Shown: one piece after another, positions 40,453-55,400 of the stretch
Position numbering within the stretch: the first letter of the stretch is position 1
Layout of the letters: every line of letters begins with the position of its first letter
Assembly (NCBI GenBank): GCA_008711295.1
Contig: VUYV01000016.1
Location: 6,876,073-6,940,072, forward strand
Direction: 5' to 3'
Length of the DNA: 64,000 nucleotides
From: Anarhynchus alexandrinus
Lineage: Eukaryota; Chordata; Aves; Charadriiformes; Charadriidae
Program-made: the position numbers and the translations under genes
Notes under the pieces: model-generated
Told to the model about the DNA's origin: nothing
The model's database searches: none
What the model saw: only the letters and a program-made list of their open reading frames with translations

Positions 40453-43400
40453 AGGCAAAACAGACAATGCATAGCGAGCTTAGCTTAGGCTTATGGAGGT
40501 ACTGGAGTAAAAGCAAAGCACCAGCTTCCAAATAGGTAATGGCTTGTCTTTGTGCTTCAGTATTACTTTCATTCTAAATTCAATTATCTTCATCCAAAAG
40601 ATGTGAACAACTCCTGTGGTATGGTGTTTGCCTACCATTTTGAAGGGCTTATAATATATCAAGTTGCTTACAGTTCCCAACTGTTTATTTTTATTTCAAC
40701 CATTATCCTTACTTAGAAATTCTGATCTAAGAGACCAATTGGAGTAGGGTTTTAGTTACTGACTTGACTGACTTTCACTGCAATGTTGGGTATGTGAGGA
40801 TGTTAGGGAAAGCAGTAGGGGAAGGTATCTGTGATATGCAATTATGTTAATGTCTACAGTGAACTTATTGTTATAGTATTTTCTTTAGACCAATGATGTA
40901 AAATCTCGGCATTTGTGCAGTGAATTCCTGCTGGATTAGTCTGGTATTTCATTAATATTTTTGTAAAGAATACAGATGTGTTACCTCAATACTAGTTGGA
41001 AGTTGTCCCATGTAGATATAGTCCCTCTACATGAAGCATTTGTTTCAAATGTCTACCTTCCAGCTGTATAACAAATTTGAGATTGTGTTTGGTGCTTAGT
41101 TTGAGCTGGAAACCCTGTCTACTCATCCTATTGTTGCCATGGGATCTGAAGCAAATTAAAAAAAGTGTTCTTCTCAAGGAAATTCATGCAACCAAAAATG
41201 CAAAACCTTGATAAGTGCAATACCAAGGCACAACAGGAATATAATAATGCCAATTAAAATAGTCTCTCGAGTGACAGGGAATTCTGCTAAGTGTAGTTCA
41301 CATTTACTTCACTCTGTATCTTGCACCAAATAAGAATGCTTAGACAAGAAAATCCTTGGCATCTGGAGATCCCCCTTTACTTGAAATCAGGCATCAATTA
41401 ACACACTTTAGCTTATGCTGGACTAAACATTAGTCTGTACGAAACAGTACAGCGGGAAACATCCAGGAAGCTATTAACAGACATACAAGGCTGAAGATCT
41501 CATCCACTGATAATTATGAATGAAATTAACAGAATCTGGAGCACCTGATTTCTTTTTGTAATGAGATCCCCAATGGGGTGTTCACAGTGGTAATGTTGGC
41601 TGGGTCTGGAGTTGAAGGTACGCTAAATTATAGCGAGTTGTAATGGGACATGAATCTTGTATGAATCATCAGAAAACAGCAACTGGGAATAACGCAGAAT
41701 TTTAAGGGAATCCCTATAACTCTTGTAGTTAGTGCATATGTAGTCACAAAGGAGTTTTACTCAGCCCCAAATTCTTCTCAGTGACGTCTGGTATGTAAGA
41801 AACTTGAGCAAATCTGAAAGACTGCATTGTGATAAGTTAAAATATTTTCTATTTTTTTAATTATAGCTAATGTTTTTCTAGTGCAAAACATTTCCCACAG
41901 GAAAGCATTTCGACCTTGGTAGCATTTAAAGACAAACCTATAACTTCAACAGCTAAATATAGTTTTCAGTGGTAGTGTAGAACATCTGAAATAAAATAGT
42001 CAAAACAACTCTCACATTATACGCTCACTCAAAATTTAGGTTTAAAACCTTCATGGGGAATCATATTTAATATTTAGTTAAACATTGCCAATTATTCTGG
42101 AACCACAGAATAAAACAGAACTCTAGTACTTGTCAAAGTGATATGGAACAGCCTATTCCAATATGAATGAAGCTCTGAACATAAGTAATGCTTTTAAAGA
42201 ATAAAAAGGAAGTACATTAAAGGTTCAGTGGCTCTCATTAAAATTAGTTATTCTCAACACTGATCAAGAAATGTGATCCTCTTAAAATGATCTCAAAGTG
42301 GATACTGTCATTTTGATAATTACATGTGACCCCAATCTATGCTAAGATGTATGTAAAAGTAAACTACATCTTCCTGCTATTCAAATATTTATAAGCTTTC
42401 CCGCTGAGCGGTGCTAATTAAAGCTTTATACACTTTAAAAGAAAATTTAAACTAGTACTTTTAGCTTGGCTTTTATAAAAGCCTTTTTTTCACCAAGATG
42501 TCATACAGCAGCACAGCTGCAGTGGCGTTATGTGCAGAAGGCCATCGTAACTGAAGAGTATCTCAGGAGCTACAATTTCCATTGCATTCAAATTTCCCAC
42601 GACTTGTTTTGTTGGCATTGGTAGAGTCTAAATCAGAATTGTGGGGTTCAAATTTAATTATTTAATTTGAATGTTTCCCAAGGCCTTTAGGAGTAGTCAG
42701 AGAGAGTGTGGAGCACTGGTCTCAACACCAATAGCTGTTATTCCACTGCCTGCAAGCGAACTACAATACTTTTTTTTTTGAAAAAAAAAATTGGTTTCTC
42801 CTCCCACACTCTCAGAGGAGTAGTTTCAGCATAACGTGGCTATTACTTGGTAACATTAATATTAACATCAGGTTAGGGTTAATAACATTAAAGGAATAAA
42901 AAGGATGAACTGGAATCTAACTTTTAGAGTTAAAATGTCTAATTCAGGCTTATATAAAGCCTCTGGTGAGAGAGAGGTTGCCTAAAGCCCTCTGCATTTA
43001 TTAAAGCCAGAGTTGGTTTTACGCTGAAAGCTGCAGAAACCTAAAGGAAGCCAGTAAAGTACTGTCAGGCTACTGATAACCCAAACCAGTTTCTTCACTG
43101 AGATCAACCCTTGTGGCAGTGCAAGGGGAGGATGGCTTGGGGTAAGAAAAAGGTACCAAGGTAGAGACAATTCTTTCTTTTGGCACCAATGGTCTTGGCA
43201 ATACCAGCACTTCCAACTTAAACTTTATGTGGAACTGTAAGGTGGTTGTCTTTGGTGTAAAGGAAATTCTGCTTGAGGATTAAGCAGAAGAGGAAAAAAA
43301 CATTTTCTCTGATCTGTCACTAGCAATTCCTCTGGTTGGAAATGTATTGTTCTGAAGCTTGATTTCTGGGTAGAAAGTATGTGGTTTTGGAGGCCTTGTT

Positions 43401-44865
43401 TCTACCAGTCCCATGGAGATTTTCTCTGAGGAGAAAGAAGAGGGACAGAGTGTACACGTGTCTGCGTGTGCATCTGTGTGTGTGCTATGCAACTGCTTTG
43501 CACCTTGGTAGTCAGTTGGGCTGTTCTGGGGAATAAATGAAGAAGTACTTACTTGAAAAGGAAAAATACATGCCCTGAAACTAGTGGTTTCAAATGTTTG
43601 TCACTAGCTAAAATAAAATTGCCCAGTGTTGTTGTTACTTGGTAAAGGTGACATTAGGCAACAGTACTGCAAAAGTTTAAGTGAAGAAGTATTCTTCCTT
43701 TTGTAGGGTGCTACAGCCACAAGTGCCCTCTCTGTAAAGAGTGCTGTGCATCAGAGAACAGCTCTTTATAGGAACGTGCCTTTGGTACTGGAATGTTTCA
43801 ATGCACATGTCTTATATTCCTATTGAGCATGCTGGATGCTTATTTTTCTATAAGAAAGATGAGTGAGGGTATGCCACCACAAGTTATTTCGTGAATTCTT
43901 CAGTAGATGTTTGTGCTGTGAATGGCTGCTAGGGAATGGCTGCCTTATTATGAAGAACACTCTTCCTTCTCAATCTACCTTCCCTCATCTTCAAGTTCTA
44001 AATGAGATTTTCAGCTATTTTTGTGTGTGTTTTTAAGCATTAAAAGTTAACATTACCTTGCATATTTCTTCCTTTGTTTTTGTTATGTTAAAACCTACAA
44101 CTACTTTAAGGAGACACTTATATCAAAGATTAGTACTTATAAAAACTATTAAAGCTAAATGTAGTATTTTATTCAGGTACTGCTGTGCTTGTTTTTAGTT
44201 AAGCTGCATTCTAATGGAACGTCACTGGTTTTTAAAAGCTTTATATATCTTTTTTAAAAGCTTTAATATCTTTTTTTATAGAGCTATTTAATAGTAGTGC
44301 GTTGATGTGATACGCATTAATAGCTTTATTTCTAATTTGGGCAATTGCATTAATATAACTGCGTAAGGTAACATCATATTGCAATAATGTTGTAAAATGG
44401 TACATCTTATTATCACATTTACTGTGCAGTTTATACTATGTTTGGCATTTGACGATGGTCATACAGTTCAGACCACAGAGCGTGTGGTCCCAGATCACTG
44501 TCCAGTGTTCACCAGCTCACATATACTTGAAGAGAGCAGCGAGTGCTGTCAAGGGTTGTCCGGATCTCTTCCATTTCTTGTTGTTTTACTTTTTTTTGGT
44601 TCTTACTTTCTGATCTTCCCCTCCACCTTTTCTGTTTCCTGTTTTCTGTAATTATTTGTTTCTTCCTGCATTGCTTATGGAGGACACTTCAGCCTTGGGA
44701 GCAGGTTTCTGCTTGTCCTTAAGAGGAGACTTAAAGGAACAGTGGCCATATGAGAACGTTTCTGAAAGATTAGAAACAGGGTAAGTACATAGAATACTTC
44801 CTAGCCTCCATCTACTGAGTAGCTCAGAGACTTCTTGACCTAGATATAGTGCCTGAGTATTTAAT

Positions 44866-45165
44866 AACCCTCAGTGGTTTAATTTTCTATGAACTTGTGC
44901 AGTCTCCCATAGTCCTCCTGTAAGCTTTTGGCACTCACCATATCTTTTGGCAAGTAGTTCCTTAAATCTACTCTCTGCTACATGAAGAAAATTCTCATTT
45001 GTTTCCAGTGTAGCTCCTAATAGCTTAATTTGATTCCCCACAGTTTTTGTTTTGAAAGAGGCAATGAATACTTGGTCTCTATCCAACCTCTCTATACCAC
45101 TCATGATTTTGCAGATCTTTGTCATACCCCTTTTTAGTCATCACTTTTTCAGACTAGAGATAAAT
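44866..45165 (-). mobile_element. Ancient CR1/L3-like LINE fragment
   Basis: The plus strand reads TCATGATTTTGCAGATCTTT followed by GTCATACCCCTTTTTAGTCA and, to the left, GGCAAGTAGTTCCTTAAATC. These resemble the antisense 3' part of old CR1/L3-type LINEs shared with turtles and crocodilians (typical wording: ATTCATGATTTTGTAGACCT, ATCATATCCCCCCTTAGTC). It is strongly diverged. The open minus-strand frame over it (44871-45125) is probably incidental. The call rests on remembered repeat sequence, without an alignment. Confidence 0.6.
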
Positions 45166-45956
45166 ATGTATGTGACAGGTTTGAGGTTTTTTTTTTAAAA
45201 AAAAGCTTATAAAAATGTTTTTAAGACTTTTTCAGAAAACACTACTGCTTATGAAAGACACCATCCATTCTGTAGAATGATGGGCAGTATTCTGCTTTGC
45301 TCTGTGATTAATAGATGGTTAAGCGATCTGCTTTTATGTTTGGTATGCCTTTATCATCACTAGCAGGGGACTGTCCCTTTACTTGCATGGTAGTAATCCT
45401 TACCATAATGAGGTTCACCACAGTCTGCCAGGCTGTTCTGCAGTCAAATAGAACCACACAAATAAATTACAGCACCAACAACAGGTAGGAGACATTTTCT
45501 TCTTCCCTATCTGATATCTTACTGAAACAGCTTTAGTAATAAATAGTTAACAGAAACAGACTTCTCAATGTATTTAAAAACGTCTGTCAATCACAGTGGA
45601 AGTAATATCATTCTATCTGCTGTCTGTAGTTACCATTCAGAAAATGACGTGTTTGTTGAATCTTCTTGTAGACACAAAATGGGAGGCTTTGCCCATTCCT
45701 TCCAGGGAAGGAAGCTACAATCTCAGCACAGCACAGTAAAGTAGAAACCAGCAAAGAGACAATATCAACTTGAAATGATCAGAAGAATTGCACTGGCAAT
45801 TCACTACTTGGAAAAATCCAGCAGTTAGTTTAAATAAGAGATGATTATTCTTTTTGGGTACTTCAGTATAGATTAGATTACATTAAGGGAAAAATACCAT
45901 GATTATGGCTTTTGTCTTTTGTAATAGCGGCAATTGGCTTTCTTTGCATAATTTTA

Positions 45957-46440
45957 TCACAGAATGGATGAGGTTGGGTAGAACCTGTGGAGATCACCTA
46001 GTCTAATGCCCCTGCTCAGGCACGGTCACCCAGAGCAGGTTGCCCGGGACCCTGTCCCATCAGGTTTTGAATATCTCCAAGGATGGAGCCTCCACAACCT
46101 CTCCAGGCAACCTGTTCTAGTGTTCAAATGCCTTCACATAAATAAGTGTTTCCTTATATTCAGCTGGAGTTTCCTATATTATAATATGCCTCTTGTCCTG
46201 TCTAGATACCACTGAGAAGAGTGGCAGTTTTCTCTGCTGAAGGTCAGTTGTAAGAGGAAAGACTGAGGTGAAGGAGGCATTGAGTACCTTGATTTTTCTG
46301 TGTCCTTTGTCATCAGGTCCCTGTCCCATTCAGCCGCAGGCCCACATTTTCCTTAGACTTCTTTTTGCTGCTGATCTACTTGTAGGAGCCCTTCTTTTTG
46401 CACTTCACATCCTTCACCAGATTCAACTCCAGATGGGCCT
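45957..46440 (-). mobile_element. CR1 LINE remnant, 3' end joined to an internal ORF2 piece
   Basis: The part at 45957-46250 matches the antisense of the CR1 3' end and ORF2 C-terminus (ACAGAATGGATGAGGTTGGG; GGATGGAGCCTCCACAACCT). The part at about 46263-46440 matches the antisense of the earlier ORF2 linker, the segment encoding KKGFFKYI and SKRKTKENVGPLLN in intact elements, seen here on the plus strand as GGCCCACATTTTCCTTAGAC. The reverse transcriptase core that should lie between is absent. Frames are broken throughout, so this is an old internally deleted copy. Confidence 0.8.
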
Positions 46441-49400
46441 CAGTTTAAATGTAACAGATGATTTTAGATAGATTTAGCTAATTCCAAATTGCAAATTAGT
46501 CTGGCTCTGGCAGCGGTTTCAAGACTGAGTTTTACAGATGCTACTTGTTACTTGAAGAACCAGGAGTTTAAGAAAAGTAAAATTGCAATTTCCAAACCAA
46601 CACAATTCTTGCTTTGGACTTTGGTTTCCTGAAATGTAGGAAATCTATTTCTTTCCAAATTAATTTTTGCCAGCAAAGCAAATCAGACTCTCCTGGACAT
46701 GGTATAGCTGACAAAGCACTTAGAAATGGAATGACCCATATGAAAACTGAAATTACTTGTTACATTGTTCAAACTGTCTGCCTCCAGTTTTTGTCTTTCT
46801 CTGTAATTTGTCCTTAAAAGAATGCATAATACTTCCTGAGGAGACAAAATGTTATTGTTGCTCAACTTAGCTGCAGTTTATGTGAAACAGGTAGCTTGTT
46901 AGAATTGGCTTGTAATTAATATAAACTTTGTTAACTGTAAATATTGAATTGATTTCTGGGTAGGCAGTAAAAAAATATTTGGTATAGATGGTTCAGTGCT
47001 CTAGAAGCACTAGGTCAGAAAATTCCTTTGCTTCACAAATCCCTCTGACACATACTACAGCACTGAAAATTGCCGTTGACCACAATATAGATCTAAAGTC
47101 TTGTGTGTTTCACATGTTAAAATACATGGAACATTTAAAAGTTTAACAACTCCTAATGTTTTTCCTCTAACTCTGACTATTTCTTCATTTCGATGTGCTG
47201 ACTGCACATTTTCCCCCGCTGAGTTACTTATATCATGAAGCAATCCCTAATCTTATTTTTTAAAAACCTTTCTGTAAAATACATAGTCTACTCCCAAATG
47301 CAAATTAAGTAAGCAATGATGAATTGGGCCCGCATTCAAAAAAACCACTCAATTAAAAGTTTAAGCAAATGCTCAAACATTTTACCATATGGAAGTACCT
47401 TTAAGCATGAATGCGAAATTAACCCTGTATGGGATTAACATGCTGAACCGGGATAGCAGGTTGTGTTTGTAGGACAAAAATGTGAGCCCCTGGAAGTCAA
47501 GTGTAACACTTCTATTTATTGACTGATTCATTGTCCTCTTTTATAGTGATAGCAAGGAAGATGAGATTGGGGAGTGCAGTCCTCCACATTTAATCTGCAG
47601 GTAAAGAGGTGTTCCCTTCTATACATATGATTTACTTGCAACTTGCAGTTTTTTGATGCATGCATGAAGAAATAGTTTATACCATATGTGTGAAATGAGA
47701 GGCAGAAATGACCTTTTACTACTATTTCCATGGTGACAATCCTCACTTTGGTGTCATTAAACTGTTCATTAATATTGAATTAACTACAAGGGACATCTGA
47801 AGTGGACATGATGTAACAAATGAAACCAGAAGAAAGTTAAAGATTGTGCTTTAAGTTTTTTAGAGACATCTGTTTTAGAAAAGCTTTGCAATTCCATTGT
47901 CCTACACTGTCAGCATGCTTTACACAAGGCAAACAGCATGTGGGGAAAACAAGTACTTAGAGCCAAGGCTGTTAACTTGCAGGGAGGTTATGTCTTACAT
48001 TCTTACTCTTTGAATTTCATTCAGTGTGTCCTGGATATGACAGGAAAAGAAATTATGCACTATTTCTTTCAAAACTGTTTTTATTTTTGAGGTATACATA
48101 CATTCATGTGTGTTTCTAGATATCATACATCATTCACATTAGCAATAACTGAAATAAAATGTCACTCGATTCTCTGCTTTTATTCTTAATATATAGGGTA
48201 TAAATTAAACAGTCTTGTTATGCTGCTCTGTGAGATACTGAGCTGTATTTGCAACATTTGTTAAGACTGAAATCCCATAAATAAAACATCTAAGAATTCA
48301 GCTTATCTACTTTTGAGATGGCACAAATATGTTCACATATTGTATGAGCTGAAGGAATCCAGGCTGCTTAGATTGAAGAAAAATAGGTTATAATTGGTAG
48401 CAAATAGTGTGATCATCAAGAAAATATACACTCTATGTATTGACTTTTAATAAACAGGAGTAATGGCCCATTCTCTGTTTAGAACACACTTCAATAAGTA
48501 TTTAATGATTCTGCTTTATTAGCTCTAGGAATTTAGTAATAACAGGTGAGAACTCCAATGTTACCTATGAAATCTTATCTTTAATGATATTTAATATTTG
48601 TTAGATTTCACAGAAAACAAAAAGCAATGGAAGGAACAGTTGTGTAGTAAACATTTATGTCTTCCATGTTACAGTTAATAATTTTGTATCTGTGCTTCTT
48701 TTTTTTTTTTCTTGAATTGTTCTCATTTGAGGAGCCTGCTCTTTTCCAGACTAATGCATTTGCTTACATATATGCACCACAGTTATTTCACCTGAGTCAA
48801 CATGTTTCTAGAATTTGCAAACCTGGAACCAAAGGAAGTGTCTCAATAAGTAAGTAAATCTGATAGACTCTTTCAAAGTATAATATCTGTCAAATGTAAT
48901 GCAAATATAATTATTTTGTGGGGGCTTTCCCTGAGGATGTGGATTGATCAGAGTTCACTATTTGTGAAATGTTACCATCTTTCCACCTAAATACTAAGCC
49001 CCAGGTGAAGCTGTTCCCCATCTCATCGTAGCTGGGCCACTGTGGAGGTGGAAAGCCCTGGCCACCCGCAGCAAACCAGACTTCTAGCCCAGGAATTTGT
49101 GGTTAATGTTTGCAGATCTACAGGACTTTGCTTTTGACTGCTCTGCTAAGCGTATGATGTGAAACACCCTCACTTCAGAGCAAGAGTTTGTTTTGGAGTA
49201 GCGTCCAGGATTTCTTTGGCAATTATTGATTTTGCAGTATCGAAATAGTGTATTTAAAAGTAAAGGTCACTTTTGTTATGAACTGTTTGCTTCTACTTAA
49301 AAACACTATGTATCTTCTTTTCAGTATTGTCAAGAGTCTGACTTAAAGCTGAAGAGATCTCATTTTGAGCCACCATATGGCTGTGAATTAAAATTTCTTA

Positions 49401-52400
49401 GGTAGGCAGTTTTTAAGACAGGATAAATGAGGTCTAGAGTATTGTTGACTTATATCAGTCCTTAGAAGCACGACAGGCACAGCGTGAAAGCTGTTTTTTC
49501 TTAGGGATGATTGTTCCATCTTACGCTAACATTGCCCACACTTGGTGACATCCTTCGTTATATACTTTGAAGAGTCTTACATTCCTGATTAAAGTGGATA
49601 CAAATCCACTGAAATTCTCTCAAACTATTGTTTCACTTAGTGAAAGTGCCACGGGCATCACAATCACTTAAACGTTTTTTCTAAATGTTTACCCAATTGT
49701 ATTTCACATTAGCCTCACCGAACTTACCCACATCTGAAAGGTCATGTCAGGTTTCATTCACTGTAAGTCAGTATAGCCTCTGCTGACAGCCTGGGGATAC
49801 ATACAGATCTACTGAAAGCAGCTATATGCCTTGTTTTATTATTGCTGGAATTCGACCTATAAGAAGAAACCTTGCTTCAGTTTTTATCCTGCAGATGCTG
49901 TTTCTTAAGCCAAGGAACCCAAATTCTGTTTTTCCCTATAGTTCTTTCTTTCTCATATACAAGCTGATTAATGAAATATTTCTGTGGTTTCTGAAAAGCA
50001 TGCTGTTGTTTCCTTTACTAAAAACAAAACACACACAATTTCCCCCCTTCAGTCACAGAAATACGGTCCATGACTACTGATATAAATCTTGTTAATGCCC
50101 CTCATTGTTACTCTGTTTTTGGAGCTACTCTTGATCTACATTTTATTCCAGAAGGAAACTCCTATGAAAATCTTTTCTATAAAGGGAGAATCTTGTAATT
50201 CTTCAAAGAAATAAAATTTCAGCATCCTCATTATCATTTAATCAGAATTTGGAACGCAACTCTTGTGTTCAGGTAGTTCCTTATCCCATTTCAGTTTTCC
50301 CTTTCAAGGTATTACTTTTTCAATTGGAACTTGACATGACTTTTGAAATGGCATTTATGACCATGGACAGTATTCAACTATCATTAAAGGCAGTGGGCAC
50401 TTTTGTCTGCAGCAGCTACCCTTTGGGACTAAAAACCTATTCAGACTTCTCTCTAATACTGCTTGGATGCAGAAATATACTGTGAGAGTCTGACAAGACT
50501 GCAACATCAGACCATTTTTGACAGTTTCTATGCAGTTTACTTATATTAGGCTAGCGTGCAAAAAAAAAAAAAAGTCAGATTAATGCAAATGTTATAAACT
50601 TGTAGGTATCACTGCTGAATCACTGCGGTATTTCGTTTGAATAGCATAATGTGAAACTACCTATAGAAGGTGATGGCCAATTAAACATAGAATGAAATGC
50701 AGAGACAGATCTTGTATGAGACTGGGTAATACATATGGAAAAAGTCTGCTGGCAAAGGTATATCAGTAAATGAACATTCTGGCAAGAATTTATGTTACTG
50801 GTTCATCTAGGAAAGTCAGTTGTACTAACAAAAAGCACTTTGCTTTGAGCCTTATTGTATCTATACTGGAAGGATGGTGGAGAATTAATACACAAAAATA
50901 AAAATTCACTAATGTTTCTAAGTTGGAACTTTTTTTAGAGTGGGTTTAAGTTGATTTTTTCACTAAATAACCACTGCTAGGATTTCTATTTTCTGAGTTT
51001 TCATTTCCTCCTCCTATTCATGATTCGCATTCTTCTGGCCTCCTTAATCTAGGTTTTAAATCATTTCTATCAAACTAAGATCAAACTCTCTCATCTTGGT
51101 ATTATAATATTAATATGCTTTGTTGTTTTCAGCTTGGCAGTCTTGTTCAAGAATGTACATCATTTATATTCAGGTAAGACTTTATTTGCATGAAGAAGTT
51201 CAAGTGCAGCAGCTTTTCTATTTTCCCTGGAACGTTTTTCACATTTTAAACATGTAGCCATTCTAGATCACCTTTTCCATAGCTTGTGTAAGTCTATTAA
51301 AATCAAATTTGCTGTAGGCAATAAACCAGCCTAAAGCTGAAATACTGACTGTGACCCCTTGGAAAGACGTGAAGCATTTATCAGAAAAAGTGTTGTGTCC
51401 CTTTGGCAATGTCACAATTAATTATCTTTGTGACATTGTATATCTAGCACGTGTATTGCCATCAAATGGCCAGGGCGAGCTAAAATGCATTCTGTTATTC
51501 CATATTTCATAGAGAAACTCTTCTAAAGTTAAGCAGATACTGTTATTATAGAAAGGGGAAAATTGTGAAGACTTACTGCAAAACTCTGCTAAGATAGATG
51601 TAGTCGTATATTTCTAAGTCCACTGTTAATCTGGCATTTTAACTTCTCATAAATGTTATGGTGCATAACTTCTGATGCTATCTTAAGCTGTATGTTTAAC
51701 CAGGAAAACAGAAGTAGGAAACACAATTTATCTACAGGTAAATTGCAACTGATCGTGTGATTGTTTAAGGTGAACTTCACCTGGTGCATCCAGATATATG
51801 GCTTAGTGTTAGGGGACTGATAGAGAGTTGTTCTGTCAGCTCCACTTGAACTAACCTCATTACTCTTGGATTCTTCCCTGAGGCTATTTCTACCCCATTT
51901 TGTACAACTAGAGCAACATGAAAAGACTGAAGTTTTGCAGAGACTTGAGTCCATGACATGAACTACTAATTTATGTCACTTTTTTTTTTTGTCTAAGTAG
52001 TTGGCTTTTCTCGTACAAGAAACTCTCTAAGTTGTCCAATTAGATTGTCAGAAGAAGCATTTTATTATTAAGGTCTGAGAAGGCATGTTCAAGGTGTTTC
52101 TTTTGTGTTTTTAAATCTGTTATGATGAAACAATATTTTTTGTAGCATTTCATGTTACTTAATTTTTAGGGTGAAGTTAAACATGGGAAATGATCAACAA
52201 ATAACTGTCAAACCCAGAAATCACCACGAAAATTGTTCTGCTGCCTTTACAGAGGCAGTCTATAATGATAACATTTTTAAAAATTAGAAGATGTATTTCG
52301 TACACAGAAAACTGTTACTAGTTCGTGAACTACAGTAGTAGTTCATGATGAATATAGTATTTCTTTTTCTGTTTACCATCGTATTTACCTATCCAGCAAA

Positions 52401-55400
52401 GTTAACATTGTTTTCAAATGTAACTTAAGCAATGTCCAAAGAACTAACTGAATTATTTAATAAATACACACTGGTTTCAGGTGGATTTTATATTGATAAA
52501 CCTGTTTATTACTCCATGTGCAAAGCATCAGCAAAAAAAGATTCAGTCTAAAATACGTGCAAGTCTCCAGCAGAGAAAGATTAGCAATAAAAAGCATAAT
52601 GGAGAGCAGCCTATGATAATACTGTTCATAGATAAGAACCTTCTTTGATATAGCTTCTTATTTCAAATAAAAACATTGAAATGCAACTGGATTTAGGCAT
52701 AAAATGAGATAATATTTCAAAAATTCACTACTAAAATAATTACATCTGGAAGCAAATATTTGATAAGCACTTCTTACATACATCACAGCTATAGCTTAAC
52801 ACTTGAAATTGAACTCATTTAATAAGTGGCATCTTCACAAATCACATCTATGGGATATCGATTTGGGTACTAAAACGAGCAGATCCAAAATTAATGTCCA
52901 CTTTGCAAAATGTAGTTGTACTCAAATATTGTGGAGCACCTCTAGATGTACTTGGTGAATTTCCATTTCCACCTGATTGCTAGTTTAAGAACCTGGACTG
53001 ATTTATCAGCCTTGGAAGCACTTTTCAGTTTCTTGCTCTGTCAGCAGCATGATACAAGGCACTGACACTATATGCAATTATATATCACAGCAGCTTATTG
53101 CTATTTAATTTTTCCAATAATAACGCTCTATTTCACCACAATGATATTATATCATAATTTTAGGAATTTTATTGAAAACTTTCAACCATTGCATGAGAGA
53201 ACACTTACTGTAAGAAACAGTTTTTAAGACTCAGGACTTAAAAATTAGCTCTCATTCGTTCTACCCATTTCAGATGCTCCATGTTCAAATGTATTTCACT
53301 GACTACCTATGTATTGGTGACCAGCTAACAGAAAGATGGACAGAAAATGAGAGATGTTTGTGGCTCAACTAATTACTAGTAAATCCTTCTGTAGTAAGAC
53401 ATGCAGCTGTGGGAGGGAGCATGATTTCTGTAGAGTCCTGGGGACAAATGCTGGATAACATATCCCATGGGTGGTCCTGCTCCTCCCTGAGCACATGAAA
53501 GGGTGGACTGTGGCTGGACTTTGCTGCTGTGAAGCGCAGACCACATATCTCCTGCTACTTCTGGCAACAAGTCACTTGGGAACATGTGGCCCTCGACATT
53601 TGTGGTGGCCAGGGTTGGACAGCCAATTTGTGAATGCAGATGGCTGCACTCTTAAGTGCTTAGGCATATTTCTTCAGCACCTTCTGCAAGTGTAAGCTTC
53701 TCTGTGGAAGCTGTCCTCCAGAGACTTATTTAAAGTGCCTCCCGCTACTTTTGTCGTTTATAACAGCTGTGGGTGTCTCTAAGGCTATCATCTGATCTCT
53801 CTCTTGTTCCTGTCTGCTATTTCCCCAAGTATCATCTCAGGGTCCAGACGGAACAGTAAACCTCTAAGTCAGGGCTCAAAAAGAAACGTGCGTCCCTACA
53901 GTGTGCCCCAGAGAGCAGCTAGAATTACTGCCATTGCTTTGTGATCTTCCAGCCCTGGCAGGCTCTACGAGTCGTTCATACAATCAGATATCAACCACGC
54001 TGTTTGCTGAAGGATGCCCACATCCAGGAAACTTGGGATGCAGACAGCGACTGACCCTCGTGTCCTGTTACTGCTCGGTTATTTGAATGGTGTATTTAAG
54101 TTTGGCCAACCTCATTACCATGACACCCAGCAGACAATTAAATCAGGTCCTTGGCTCCTGCTGGCCTCCACAGCATTGCTTTGGGTAGCTCCAGATACCA
54201 CCACAGCCTGCCTTGAGCCTCCTGAAAGTTGCTTCCCAGGTAGTCACTTAATATTCCAGCTCTGAAGGTTCCCTTAAGAGTGAATGTGTGGGACTGCCGC
54301 CTATCCATGCTACCTTTAAATAACTGGGTGGATGTACTCTGGGTGTTTGTAAAAATAATGGTATTTAAGACAATTTTTCAAATTTATTAACAGAGATAAT
54401 GTCCCCATTTATAATGACTATGGAACACTCTCTGTGACTCAACTTCATCCTGATAAATTATACTTTGAAACGCATTTACTTGTTTTGAAACATTATTTCT
54501 CTGTGGTTTTAAAAAAAATGTTTTCTGCTTCTGAAAATAAACAAGCTATCAGTAAGAGGGTACATTTTCTTACAAAACTGTTTTGTTTCTATTCAAACAG
54601 AATGCATTTGGGAGACAAATTTTCTTAATTTGCTAACTAATAATGTCATTCTTTTTCTTTAGAGATAATTCTAACACCTTAATAACCCTGTAGGATACTT
54701 ATTAAAGTAGAAGAGATTAAATTCTAATGAGCACACTACAGACCTCTTCTTGAAAGGGCTTCCAGGAAGGGATCACTATAAGAAAAAAAAGATTAAATTA
54801 ATTCTCCAACCTATAACAAAAGGCAGAATGTAGTACATAGCTGTAACCACTTCCATGAGTAACCATAAATGATGTGGTGTTTCATTGGTTAGCCAGCCAT
54901 TTATCCCTTAGACTGCTATGCGTGATCATCCAGAATGGATGATTTGCAGACTTTGTTATATATCAGCCTTAACTGTACTTCTTCTTGTACAGAAGTACTG
55001 CTGGATTTACAATAAAGAGGATATCAGGACCTTTGTCAAGCTTGTAGAAGATACACAATACAAACACCTTCTGCATTACTGTACAGGCAGAGAATGGTCC
55101 GGGAGGCAGAAAGCACTGTGGAACCACGGCAATAAGGCTACCAGATCACAGAGCTCCTCAGAGGAGAATGGGCAGTGACCATCATTATAGTCCCACCCAG
55201 CTCATAGCAGGAGTGCAGTGTTTTGTACTCCCTGCTTGCTCTAGTACTGTTAGCACCGAGGCTTCGGGTTCAGCATAGTAAATGAAATTCTGTATCCACA
55301 GTAAATAATCCACTATCAGTGAAAGTAAAAAGAGGGTTTCCTGGTGAGTTCAATATGAGTGGAATAGAGCTCCTAATACAGTCCTTGACCAGCTTGAGGG

